Under the pieces are notes generated by a model, which saw only the letters and a list, made by a program, of their open reading frames with translations, had not been told where the DNA came from and ran no database searches. From JACVRW01 sp963734025 (GTDB taxonomy: Bacteria; Actinomycetota; Thermoleophilia; Solirubrobacterales; Thermoleophilaceae), in NCBI GenBank assembly GCA_963734025.1, contig CAVTFR010000021.1:186001-250000 (forward strand): a DNA stretch of 64,000 bases. The letters run 5' to 3'. The position numbers and the translations under genes are program-made. Shown here in pieces: positions 17,706 to 26,401 of the stretch; position 1 is the stretch's first letter, and each line of letters opens with the position of its first letter.

Positions 17706-17748
17706 GCTCACTACGAAACTCAACCGTGAGTTGACTTTCGTAGTGAGC
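17706..17748. terminator. Large hairpin with 13-bp perfect stem
   Basis: Arms 17706-17718 and 17736-17748 are exact reverse complements, with a further 5-bp inner stem in the loop. It lies 47 bases after the small membrane gene and 50-100 bases before the E1 alpha operator. A terminator of the upstream unit is the simplest reading. The AT-richer arms (CTACGAAA/TTTCGTAG) also look like a long operator for a dimeric regulator. Confidence 0.55.
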
Positions 17749-17801
17749 CTCGTTCAGACGCCGCTTTGAGCGGCCGTCGAGCCGGCCCTCCCCTCAGCCG
17801 C

Positions 17802-17815
17802 TGCAAACGATTGCG
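17802..17815. promoter_or_regulatory. LacI-type operator before E1 alpha/beta genes
   Basis: TGCAAACGATTGCG matches the window consensus TGCAAACGATTGCA at 13 of 14 positions with a CpG centre. A -10-like TATTGT follows at 17817, so a bound repressor would cover the promoter. It lies 78 bases before the preferred ATG at 17893. Confidence 0.6.
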
Positions 17816-17892
17816 CTATTGTGGGCCGCCGGTTGAGCCAGGAGCGGACAGCAGCTGACGAGACGCCGGTGGGGGAGCCCGAGCGCTCGGCC

Positions 17893-18936
17893 ATGAGCGA
17901 CGTCGAGCTGCCCGTCGAGGGGCCCACCGAGGAGGCTGAATCGGCGGCGCCCGCCGCGACCGCGGAGGCCGGCACGGCCCCGCCGCTCGACGAGCCCGAG
18001 CGCTTCGTGGCCGGGTTCGAGCGGATGGTGCTGATCCGCGAGTTCGAGGAGGAGATGCACCGCCTCTTCCTCAAAGGGGAGGTCCACGGCACGACTCACC
18101 TGTCGGCCGGGCAGGAGGCGGTCCCGGTGGGCGTCTGCATGGCGTTGCAGCCCGCTGACTACGTGGCCGGGACCTACCGCGGGCACGGCCACGCGCTCGC
18201 CAAGGGAACGGAGCCGGAGCCGCTCGCGGCGGAGATGCTCGGCAGGGCGACCGGCGTGTGCGGCGGGCGCGCCGGGTCCATGAACGTGATCGACCTCGAG
18301 CATGGGCTCGTCGGCTGCTTCGGCATCGTCGGCGGCAGCATCGCGGCGGCCACCGGTGCCGGTCTGACCGCCAGGCGCGAGGGCGGTGTGGCGGTGGCGT
18401 TCTTCGGCGACGGCGCGACGAACCAGGGCTACTTCCACGAGTGCCTCAACTTCGCGCAGGTGCTGCGGCTGCCGGTCGTGTTCGTATGCGAGAACAACTT
18501 CTACGGCGAGTTCACGCCGATGCATCAGGTCACGGCCGGCGCTGCGATCTCCGCCCGCGGCGCGGCGTACGGGATCCCGTCGCGCGTCGTCGACGGCAAC
18601 GACCTGCTCGTCGTCGAGCAGGCCGCCGTCGAGGCGGTGGCGTTGGCGCGCTCCGGCGGCGGCCCGAGCCTGCTCGAGTGCCAGACCTACCGTCACTACG
18701 GCCACTCGAAGTCCGACCCCGCCACCTACCGCCCGAAGGGCGAGCTCGAGAGCTGGCTCGAGCGCGACCCGCTGATCGTGACGCGCGCGCGGCTGGTCGA
18801 GGCGGGCGTCACCGACGAGCAGCTGGACGGGGCGGCGGAGCGCGCGAAGGACAGCATGAGGCGGGCGAGCGAGGCCGCGCTCGCCGCGCCCTACCCCGAT
18901 CCGGAGAAGGAGCGCGCCACGGAGTTCGCCCCGTGA
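17893..18936 (+). CDS. 2-oxoacid dehydrogenase E1 component, alpha subunit
   Basis: 347 residues from the ATG. Thiamine-diphosphate-dependent decarboxylase half of a pyruvate/acetoin/branched-chain 2-oxoacid dehydrogenase. The TPP motif runs from GDGATNQGYFHECLNFA to VCENN; GTYRGHGHALAKG and the phosphorylation-loop-like YRHYGHSKSDPATYR are typical. An acidic, Ala-rich N-terminal extension of about 40 residues precedes the domain. An in-frame GTG at 17821 would add 24 residues but overlaps the probable promoter. It overlaps the beta subunit gene by 4 bases and has a LacI-type operator upstream. Confidence 0.9.
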   Translation: MSDVELPVEGPTEEAESAAPAATAEAGTAPPLDEPERFVAGFERMVLIREFEEEMHRLFLKGEVHGTTHLSAGQEAVPVGVCMALQPADYVAGTYRGHGHALAKGTEPEPLAAEMLGRATGVCGGRAGSMNVIDLEHGLVGCFGIVGGSIAAATGAGLTARREGGVAVAFFGDGATNQGYFHECLNFAQVLRLPVVFVCENNFYGEFTPMHQVTAGAAISARGAAYGIPSRVVDGNDLLVVEQAAVEAVALARSGGGPSLLECQTYRHYGHSKSDPATYRPKGELESWLERDPLIVTRARLVEAGVTDEQLDGAAERAKDSMRRASEAALAAPYPDPEKERATEFAP

Positions 18937-19904
18937 GCGACACCCTCGAGTTCCGGGCCGCGATCCGCGACGCGCTGGCCGAGGAGATCGAGCGCGACCC
19001 GGCCGTCATCTTCTTCGGGGAGGACGTGGCCGCGGCCGGCGGCGTCTTCAAGGCGACGCCCGAGCTGCACCAGCGCTTCGGCGACGAGCGCGTCTTCGAC
19101 ACGCCGATCTCGGAACTCGCGCTGGCGGGCGCGGCCTTCGGCGCCGCCGTCACCGGGCTGCGCCCGGTGTTCGAGGTGATGTTCGGCGACTTCATGGCGC
19201 TGCCCATGGACAGCCTCGTCAACCAGGCCGCCAAGTTCTGGTTCATCTCGAACGAGCAGGGGCCGGTGCCGCTCGTCGTGCGCTCGGCGGTCGGCGGCGG
19301 GGGCCGCTTCGGCGCGATGCACTCGCAGTTCCACGCCACCTGGTTCCAGTCGATCCCGGGGCTGAAGATCGCTGCGCCCTCGAGCCCCGCGGACGCGAAG
19401 GGACTCCTCAAGGCGGCGATTCGCGACGACAACCCGGTCATCTTCCTCGAGCACAAGCGCCTCTACTCGGTCAAGGGGCCGGCGCCGGAGAACGGCGACG
19501 TCGTGCCGCTCGGCGAGGCGAGCGTGATTCGCGATGGCTCGGACCTGACCCTCGTCTCGATCGCCAAGGGCGTGCCGGACTCGCTCGCGGCGGCTGAGCA
19601 GCTGGCCGGGGACGGCATCGACGCGGAGGTGATCGACCTTCGCACGCTGCGTCCGCTCGACCTCGAGACGGTGCTGCGCTCGGTCGAGAAGACCAATCGG
19701 CTCGTGGCTGTTGAGGAAGGCCCCCGCCTGGGCGGCTGGGCGGCGAACCTCGTCGGCACGGTCGCGGCCGAGGCGCTCCACGACCTGGACGACGCCTGGG
19801 TGATCGCCACCGGGGAGACGCCGATCCCCTACAGCCCTCCGCTCGAGGACGCGTTCATGCCGACGGCCGGCTCGATCGCGGCCGCCGTGCGCGAGCGCGC
19901 CTAG
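18933..19904 (+). CDS. 2-oxoacid dehydrogenase E1 component, beta subunit
   Basis: 323 residues of the transketolase-like E1 beta family. It has FFGEDVAAAGGVFKAT near the N-terminus, DTPISELALAGAAFGAA, the ion/loop region HSQFHATWFQSIPGLKI, and a C-terminal transketolase domain with VIDLRTLRPLDLETVL. It pairs with the alpha subunit encoded immediately upstream (GTG overlaps the stop). No lipoyl E2 or E3 gene is in the window, so the enzyme must borrow these or act as an acetoin-type E1 with partners elsewhere. Its stop shares CTAG with the convergent gene. Confidence 0.92.
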   Translation: MSDTLEFRAAIRDALAEEIERDPAVIFFGEDVAAAGGVFKATPELHQRFGDERVFDTPISELALAGAAFGAAVTGLRPVFEVMFGDFMALPMDSLVNQAAKFWFISNEQGPVPLVVRSAVGGGGRFGAMHSQFHATWFQSIPGLKIAAPSSPADAKGLLKAAIRDDNPVIFLEHKRLYSVKGPAPENGDVVPLGEASVIRDGSDLTLVSIAKGVPDSLAAAEQLAGDGIDAEVIDLRTLRPLDLETVLRSVEKTNRLVAVEEGPRLGGWAANLVGTVAAEALHDLDDAWVIATGETPIPYSPPLEDAFMPTAGSIAAAVRERA

Positions 19905-20344
19905 CGCGCCGGCTCGGGCGCGAACCCGGCCTTCGTGCCGGGCATGTACTCGCCGTGCTTGATGCGCACCGTCTTCAGCATGCGCTGCTGGCCGAGGGTC
20001 AGCGCGATGAAGTGGCCGAGCTCGATCAGCTGAGGCTCGGTGAAGTGCTTGTGCAGGTCGACCCACGCCTCGTCGTCCGCGATGTCCGCGTCCCACGCGA
20101 TCGCCATCGCCCACCGGAGCGCCGCCTTCTCACGCTCGTCGAAGCGCTCCGAGGTCTCGAACTCGAGGATCTCGTCGATCTGGTTCTCGCTCGTGCCCTG
20201 CTCCGCAGCCGTCACGGAGCGCTGACCGCCGCAGTACTCGCAGTCGACCGATTTCGAGATGTAGAGCCGGCACAGCTCCTTGATCGAGTGGTCCGTGATG
20301 CCGTGGCGGAAGAACGTCTCCCAGGCCTGATTGAAGGCCTTCAT
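19901..20344 (-). CDS. Carboxymuconolactone decarboxylase/AhpD-family protein
   Basis: About 147 residues of the all-helical AhpD/CMD fold. The redox-type motif CEYCGGQRS lies near residue 35, and AALRWAMAIAWD and LIELGHFIALTLGQQRML are typical helices. CxxC-bearing members act as alkylhydroperoxidase-like reductases, while others decarboxylate ring-cleavage lactones. ATG at 20344 follows GGAGG very closely; the GTG codon just before (20347) is an alternative start. Convergent with E1 beta, sharing the four bases CTAG as both stops. Confidence 0.82.
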   Translation of the reverse strand: MKAFNQAWETFFRHGITDHSIKELCRLYISKSVDCEYCGGQRSVTAAEQGTSENQIDEILEFETSERFDEREKAALRWAMAIAWDADIADDEAWVDLHKHFTEPQLIELGHFIALTLGQQRMLKTVRIKHGEYMPGTKAGFAPEPAR

Positions 20345-20375
20345 CACCTCCGGATGATGAGCGCGAGCGTCAGCA

Positions 20376-20394
20376 ACGCAGGGCGATCCTGCGT
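20376..20394 (-). terminator. Short hairpin after the LuxR gene
   Basis: Arms 20376-20382 and 20388-20394 are exact 7-bp complements with a 5-base loop, directly after the stop of the large LuxR gene on the minus strand and before the CMD gene transcribed the same way. A weak terminator or processing hairpin is likely. Confidence 0.5.
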
Positions 20395-20395
20395 C

Positions 20396-23296
20396 TCACG
20401 CCAGCGCGGCCGGCAGCCCCGCGCGGCCCGACACGTCGAGCTTGCGATAGGCGCCCGTCAGGTGCATCTCGACCGTCCGGCGCGTGAGAAAGAGGGCTTC
20501 GGCGATCTCGCGATTGCTCAACCCCTCGCTGGCCATGGCCGCGATCCGGCGCTCCTGAGGGGAGAGGGCCGCGACACCGCTCACGACCGGGCGGCGCGGC
20601 CGCGCACCGGTGGCCCGCAGCTCGTCGAGCGCCCTTTCGGTCTCCACGACGGACCCGCACCGGTTGGCGAGGTCGAGTCCTTCGCGCAGCGGCTCGCGAG
20701 CGTCGCGGCGATGCCCTCGTCGCCGCAGTGCCGCGCCGAGGTCGATCAGCGCCCGCGCGTGCGCCACCCGCAGCTCCGAGCCGGCGAGCACGTCTGCCGC
20801 CTCGCGCGCAAGCTCGGCCATCTGGTCGGCCGGCGCGAGCAGCGCCTGTATCCGAAGCGCCTCGCCGATCGGCTCCGGGGCCCCGAACCGTCGTGCGATC
20901 TCGAGCTCCTCATCGACCAGCTCGCGGGCGCGATCGTGCTCCCCGAGGCGTGCCGACGCGAGCGCCGCGTAGCTGCGCCACATCAGCGCGCAGGGGTTCA
21001 GGTAGGCGATCGCCAGCGATCGTCGGCCGGCGTCCTCGAGATCGCTCAGGGCCGCGCTCGGGTCGCCCATGCGGAGTGCCAGCCGGCCCCGGGAGGCGAG
21101 CGCCTGGCTGATGCTCAGCGACAGCGGCAGCTCCCCGGTCGGCCAGCCTGTCCGCAGGAGCGTCCGCGCCTCGGCGAAGGCGCCCCGCTCGATGTAGACG
21201 TCGGCGAGCGCGGACAGCGCGGCGGGCCGGATGATCGGGTCGCCGGCAGGCAGCAGCTCGAGGGCCGCAACGGCATCGGCCTCGGCGTCGGCGAGGTCGC
21301 CGCGCCAAGACCTCCCGGAAGCACGCAGGCCGAGCGAGTTCGAGTAGAGGAGCATCGAGCTGCGCGCGCGGCCCTCGTCGACGCCGGCGCTCCAGACCTC
21401 GATCGCCCTGGTCAGCCTGCCGGTGAGGGCGAGGGCGATCGTCGCGGCCGTCAACGCGATCGCGGTCGCCGGCGCCGCGAGCGCGGGGTGCTCGGAGCGA
21501 ACCTCCTCGAGGAGCCGGCCGTCTCCCCAGGCCGCTTCGGCCAGCGCGGCAACCTCGGTCGCGCCTCGGGCGGTGGTGCCGGCAAAGACGATCGCCATCA
21601 TCGCGAGCAGGCTGCGCTCGGCGGCCGTCTCACCGCGGCTCACCTCACCCTCGCGCGACAGCAGTCGCTCGAGCGTCTCCGCGCTGGGCAGCCCGCCGAC
21701 GACCCGGGTGGCAGCGGCCTGGAACTCGAGCGCCAGATGGAGCTCGCGGTCGAGATCACCGGGTGCCTCCAGCACCTCCTCGCACGCGGCCACCGCCTCG
21801 GGCAGCTCGGCGGCCAGGAAGCGCACCATCGAGAGGCCCAGCGCTGCCTGTGCGCGCTCGGCCGGAGTGCTCGCGAGGCCACGTGCCTCCTCCATGCGGC
21901 CGGCCGCCGCGGGCATGCGTGCGGCCGACTCGGCCGCGCCGAGGTCGAGCAGGAGCGACCGGCGCTGTGCCCTGGGCGCCTCCTCGACGAGCGCGCGGCG
22001 CAGGAAACGCACGGCCTGATCGGCCGAGCCGCGCTCGCCGGCCCGTCGGGCCGCGGCGGTGAGCACCTGGTATGCCCACCGCCCATCTGCCGGGCCGGCG
22101 GAACTCGCCGCGAGCAGGTGGGCGGCGGCGCGCTCACACCGAGCGCTGTCCCCGGAGAGCTCACGAGCCGCGGCCATGTGCAGCCGCACGCGCTCGGCCG
22201 GCGGCACGGAATCGTGCAGCGCCTGCTGGATGATCGGGTGCACGAAGCTCGGCGGAAGGCCTGGATGCAGCAGTTCCGCCTCGATCAGGGCATCGACGGC
22301 TTCAGCCGCGGTATTGCGATCGACCCCCGCCACCTTCGCGGTGTCCGCCAGTGAGGCGTCGTCACCGAGCACCGCCAGCGCCTGCGCGACAGCCTCCACC
22401 GCCGGGGCCCGTCGTCGCAGCTGGGCGGTTACGAAACGAGCCACGGATGGCGGGCCCATGGAGGCGATCGTGTCCACGTCCAGACTCGTGGGAGCGGGGC
22501 CCTGCTCCTCCTCCAACGCAACGACCAGCTGGCGCGCCAGCAGCGGATTCCCGCGAGTCGTCCGCGCGCACTCGAAGCACACCTCGTCGGCCGTCTCCGC
22601 ACCGAGCCGGGCGCGCACCAGGGCGGCGATCGCTTCCGGGCTGAGCGGCTTCGGCCGCACGACCGCCTGTGGCTCTCGCTCGATCAGCTGGGTCAGGGCG
22701 TCGGGAGCGGCCTCGATCTCCCCGGGGCGCATGGCCACGACCAGGCACGCCGGAATCTCGTCGATCCTCGCCTGCAGATAGGCGAGGAAACGGAGCGACT
22801 GCTCGTCGGCCCAATGGGCATCGTCCACGAACAGGGCGAGCGGCCGTTCCTCCGCCAAGCGCGCGCACAGCCAGTGCAGGCCATGGAAGCGTGCGAACAG
22901 GCGGTCGTCTGCGGCGGCTCGGTCGGGGACCTCCTCGAACAGCGGACGCGCCAGCCCGGCGGCGCCCGTGAAAACCTGTTCGCGCTGCCGGTTTGTGAGC
23001 TGCTCGATGCTGGGCGCGAGCAGCTGCATCAGGACGCCGAGCGCGAACTCCCGCTCCATGACGGCGCCGCGGGCGCGCAGGAGGGCCATCCCCTCTGTCG
23101 CGGCCAGATCGGCAGCCTCTCCCAGGAGCGAGGTCTTGCCGATTCCGGGCGCACCCTGGACCAGGACGACGCCTCCCGACCCGGTCGCTGCCGAGAGAAG
23201 GGCACGGCCGATCTGCTCCAGCTCGGTCTCGCGCTCGAGAAGGTGGGTGCGCCTGGGCACGTCCATCCGGCCAGGTGCGGCCGGGGGGCTCTTCAT
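20396..23296 (-). CDS. Large ATP-binding LuxR-family regulator (LAL/MalT-like)
   Basis: 966 residues. N-terminal AAA/STAND ATPase with Walker A VQGAPGIGKTSLLGE near residue 47 and Walker B ALFVDDAHWADEQSLRF, a long middle of TPR-like helical repeats, and a C-terminal LuxR helix-turn-helix (LSPQERRIAAMASEGLSNRE, ending VEMHLTGAYRKLDV). Such LAL regulators act as signal-dependent activators. The ATG at 23296 is preferred because AGGAG lies six bases upstream; the open frame extends farther 5' but without coding character. It probably controls one of the neighbouring units, but no target site is evident. Confidence 0.9.
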   Translation of the reverse strand: MKSPPAAPGRMDVPRRTHLLERETELEQIGRALLSAATGSGGVVLVQGAPGIGKTSLLGEAADLAATEGMALLRARGAVMEREFALGVLMQLLAPSIEQLTNRQREQVFTGAAGLARPLFEEVPDRAAADDRLFARFHGLHWLCARLAEERPLALFVDDAHWADEQSLRFLAYLQARIDEIPACLVVAMRPGEIEAAPDALTQLIEREPQAVVRPKPLSPEAIAALVRARLGAETADEVCFECARTTRGNPLLARQLVVALEEEQGPAPTSLDVDTIASMGPPSVARFVTAQLRRRAPAVEAVAQALAVLGDDASLADTAKVAGVDRNTAAEAVDALIEAELLHPGLPPSFVHPIIQQALHDSVPPAERVRLHMAAARELSGDSARCERAAAHLLAASSAGPADGRWAYQVLTAAARRAGERGSADQAVRFLRRALVEEAPRAQRRSLLLDLGAAESAARMPAAAGRMEEARGLASTPAERAQAALGLSMVRFLAAELPEAVAACEEVLEAPGDLDRELHLALEFQAAATRVVGGLPSAETLERLLSREGEVSRGETAAERSLLAMMAIVFAGTTARGATEVAALAEAAWGDGRLLEEVRSEHPALAAPATAIALTAATIALALTGRLTRAIEVWSAGVDEGRARSSMLLYSNSLGLRASGRSWRGDLADAEADAVAALELLPAGDPIIRPAALSALADVYIERGAFAEARTLLRTGWPTGELPLSLSISQALASRGRLALRMGDPSAALSDLEDAGRRSLAIAYLNPCALMWRSYAALASARLGEHDRARELVDEELEIARRFGAPEPIGEALRIQALLAPADQMAELAREAADVLAGSELRVAHARALIDLGAALRRRGHRRDAREPLREGLDLANRCGSVVETERALDELRATGARPRRPVVSGVAALSPQERRIAAMASEGLSNREIAEALFLTRRTVEMHLTGAYRKLDVSGRAGLPAALA

Positions 23297-23458
23297 GTGT
23301 CGCTCCTGGGCCGGCGGCGGCTGATTCCAAGCGTACCCGTGTGGGCCACGAGCCACCGGGACGGGGTGCCCTGAGCCCTCGATAAACCTGCGGTGCCTCC
23401 ACGTAGCGAGCGCGGCTGGTGGGCCGTAGCGTGGCGGCGCGATGAGCAAACGGACACC

Positions 23459-23653
23459 ATGAGCAACGGACCGCTGCTCGGAACGCTGGTCGCGCGCGCG
23501 CTCGACCGCCGCGAGGCTGCCCGGCCGGAGCGCTCCCGTGGCCGGCAGCTGGTCGAGCGCTTTGCGCGCCGCGTCGAGAGGCGGATCGCGCGCCCGGCGC
23601 AGCACGCCGGCCGGCCGCCAGCACGGGACAGGGATGCCGCGATCGAAGGGTGA
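23459..23653 (+). CDS. Possible small basic protein upstream of the PLP enzyme
   Basis: An open frame of 64 residues rich in Arg and Ala, with no recognised domain and no clear ribosome site. It overlaps the start of the next gene (23634) by 20 bases, which could couple the two. In GC-rich DNA such frames occur by chance, so this call is weak. The 162 bases between it and the LuxR start (23297-23458) contain no convincing promoter or operator. Confidence 0.25.
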   Translation: MSNGPLLGTLVARALDRREAARPERSRGRQLVERFARRVERRIARPAQHAGRPPARDRDAAIEG

Positions 23654-25031
23654 CGCGCTGAAGCGTCGCGCCGCGCCCGCCCGCCTGGTGGGCGCCGAGA
23701 CCGAGGTCCCATGCATCGACGGGCGCACGCGCCGCTACGTGAATCTCGACTATGCCGCCAGCACGCCCGCCCTGGCCGAGGTGTGGGAGGCGGTGCAGGC
23801 CTTCCTTCCCTGGTACAGCAGCGTGCACCGCGGCAGCGGCTTCAAGTCACAGCTCGCGACGGCGGCGTTCGAGGGAGCACGGGAGAGCGTTCGGGAGCTG
23901 GTGCGCGCTCGCAGCGATCAGGACGTCGTGTTCGTGCGCAACACGACCGAGGCGATCAACGTGCTCTCGGAGACGCTGCCGCCCGCGGCGCGCGTCCTCA
24001 GCAGCCCAGTCGAGCATCACTCCAACATGCTTCCCTGGCGGCGCCGCGATCTGCAGATGCTCCCGTTCACGCGCTCCGCCGACGAGCTCTGCGCGGCCTG
24101 TGAGCACGCCTTCGGGACGGCGCGCCCGGGAATCGACCTGCTCGCCGTGACCGGCGCCTCCAACGTGACCGGCGAAGTCTGGCCGATTGCGCGGCTCGCT
24201 GCCCTGGCTCACGACCACGGGGCCGAGCTGTTCGTCGACGCCGCGCAGCTTGCCCCGCATCGTCCGGTCGACATGGCGGGAGCGGGCGTCGACTACCTGG
24301 CCCTCTCGGGCCACAAGATGTACGCCCCGTTCGGAGCCGGCGCGCTCGTGGGCAACCACGAGCGCCTGCGGGGAAGTGAGCCGCTCCTCCGAGGCGGCGG
24401 GGCAATCAAGCTCGTAACGCTGGACGACGTGATCTGGGCCGACGGCCCCGAGCTGCACGAGGCAGGATCGCCCAACGTCGTCGGCGTCGTGGCGCTCGGC
24501 GCGGCTTGCCGGCAGCTCGCCGCGCTGGGCATGGATGCGGTCGTCGAACACGAACGAGAGCTGTCCGCCCGCCTGTGGACAGGGCTGTCGGAGGTGGAGG
24601 GATTGCAGTCGCTTCGCCTCTGGCGGGGCGCGGATCGCGTGGGGCTCGCCACCTTCAACCTCGACGGCTACCGGCATCCGCTGCTTGCGGCGGTCCTGAG
24701 CGCCGAGCACGGAATCGGGGTCCGGAACGGGTGTTTTTGCGCGCATCCGCTGATTGCCAGGCTCCTCGGCCTGTCGAGCCGGGAGCTCGAGCGCCTCCGC
24801 GTCGAGCTGGGTGCCGGGAACCACCCGCCGCTTCCGGGAGCCGTGCGCGCAAGCCTCGGGCTCGGGACGACACGTGAGGACGTCGACTACCTGGTCGCCG
24901 CCCTTCACGCGATCGCCGAGAGGGGACCTCGAGCGAGCTACGAGCACGCACCGGAGCTCGACGAGTACCGGCCCGCAGCCGACGCGCTGTTCCTGCCCGG
25001 GCGTCCCTTCGCGCTGGACGCCGCTGCCTAG
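23634..25031 (+). CDS. Class V aminotransferase, cysteine-desulfurase-like
   Basis: 465 residues of the SufS/Csd/isopenicillin-epimerase fold. N-terminal NLDYAAST, SSVHRGSGFKSQ, and FVRNTTEAIN blocks; the PLP-binding Lys is in YLALSGHKMYAPFGAG; and the C-terminal loop VRNGCFCAHPLI places a Cys where SufS has its catalytic Cys (RxGxHCAxP). It therefore may mobilise sulphur or selenium, or act as a lyase/epimerase on an amino acid. No SUF genes are adjacent. ATG 23634 is preceded by a GGGACAGGG stretch. Divergent from the LuxR regulator at 23296. Confidence 0.85.
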   Translation: MPRSKGDALKRRAAPARLVGAETEVPCIDGRTRRYVNLDYAASTPALAEVWEAVQAFLPWYSSVHRGSGFKSQLATAAFEGARESVRELVRARSDQDVVFVRNTTEAINVLSETLPPAARVLSSPVEHHSNMLPWRRRDLQMLPFTRSADELCAACEHAFGTARPGIDLLAVTGASNVTGEVWPIARLAALAHDHGAELFVDAAQLAPHRPVDMAGAGVDYLALSGHKMYAPFGAGALVGNHERLRGSEPLLRGGGAIKLVTLDDVIWADGPELHEAGSPNVVGVVALGAACRQLAALGMDAVVEHERELSARLWTGLSEVEGLQSLRLWRGADRVGLATFNLDGYRHPLLAAVLSAEHGIGVRNGCFCAHPLIARLLGLSSRELERLRVELGAGNHPPLPGAVRASLGLGTTREDVDYLVAALHAIAERGPRASYEHAPELDEYRPAADALFLPGRPFALDAAA

Positions 25032-25105
25032 TCGCGCTCGCGTTGTGAACTCTCCGGTGTTCCGGGTAGACGAGCCGTCCGCAAGCGAGATGCGAGCGCG
25101 CCTCC

Positions 25106-26397
25106 GTGGCGAACGACGAGCTCAACATCCCACCCGAGGAAGTCGAAACGCAGCGCAAGCGCGCGTTCGTGGCGTCCGGGCTCGGGTGGGGCCTCGACGG
25201 CTTCGACTGGACCATGTTCGCCTACGCGCTGCCGGCGATCACGGCGTCGCTGAGCCTCTCGGCGTCCGACGGGCCCTTCGTGGTCGCGGTCAGCCTGGTG
25301 GCCTCGGCGTTCGGCGGCGTGGTCGGCGGGACGCTGGCGGACCGCTTCGGCCGGGTGCGGGTGCTCACGTTCGTGATCCTCGGCTACTCGCTGTTCAGCG
25401 CTCTTACCGCGACGGCGCAGAATCTCGAGCAGCTGCTCCTGTGGCGGACGCTGCACGGCTTCACGTTCGGGGCCGAGTGGGCGGTCGGGGCGGCGCTGCT
25501 GGCCGAGTACGCGAACCCGAAGCAGCGCGGCCGGACGATGGGATTCCTGCAGAGCACGTATGCAATCGGCTGGGCCGCGTCCACGGCCGCCTACCTGATC
25601 CTGTTCGACGCGCTCAACGACGACCAGGCCTGGCGCTACCTGTTCCTCCTCGGAATCCTGCCGGCGGCCGCGGCGTTCTTCATCCGGCTGACCACCCGCG
25701 ACCGCGTCAAGACCGGGGCATCGAAAGGCTCGCCGATCTCGTTTCCACTCCTGTTCCGGCCGGAGATCAGGCGAACCTCGATCCTGGCCACGTGTTCGGT
25801 GTCGGCGGCCAGGGGACCTACTACTCGGTGTTCGTGTTCCTCCCGACGTTCCTCGTGGAGGAGCGCGGTCAGACGGTCGTCGGCACCGCCACCTACAGCT
25901 GGGTCGTGATCGCCGGTTCCTTCGTCGGCTACATCCTGGCCGGCTTCATCCACGACGCCCTCGGCCGCCGGCCCGCGTTCACGCTCTACTTCCTGGGCTC
26001 GGCCGCGGCGATCGTCGCCTTCGTGACGGTCCCGATCGACGGCAGCTTCGTCACCTACGTGGTCTCCTTCTTCCTGGGCTTCTTCGCGTCGGGCCAGGCC
26101 GCCGGCTACGGGTCGTTCCTGGCCGAGCTGTTCCCCTCGAACATGCGCGCCGCCGGCCAGGGGCTCGCCTACAACGTGGGCCGCGGGCTGGCCGCACTCG
26201 GGCCGGGCTTCATCGGGATCACCGCGGACGAGATCGGCCTGGGCGAGTCGATCGTGATCGTCGGCCTGGTTGCCTGCACGCTCGCCATCACCTGCTGCTG
26301 GCTGCTGCCGGAGACGCGCGGCAAGGTGATCGTCGAGGAGGAGCGCGAGTCCCCGCCGGCGAGGCCACCGGCACCTCAGCCGACGGCCGTGTCCTGA
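25106..26397 (+). CDS. MFS transporter, sugar/aromatic-acid:H+ symporter type (frameshifted at about 25794)
   Basis: 430 residues after correction, with 12 membrane helices. MFS signatures are GTLADRFGRVRVL after helix 2, GFTFGAEWAVGAALLAEY in helix 4, and LLPETRGKVI at the end. The AAHS/SHS branch takes up aromatic acids, sialic acid or lactate by proton symport. A one-base deletion near 25794 breaks the frame; adding one base restores continuity at ILAT/FGVGGQGTYYS. It follows the PLP enzyme by 74 bases and ends four bases from the convergent amidohydrolase. Confidence 0.85.
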
Positions 26398-26401
26398 GCC
26401 G

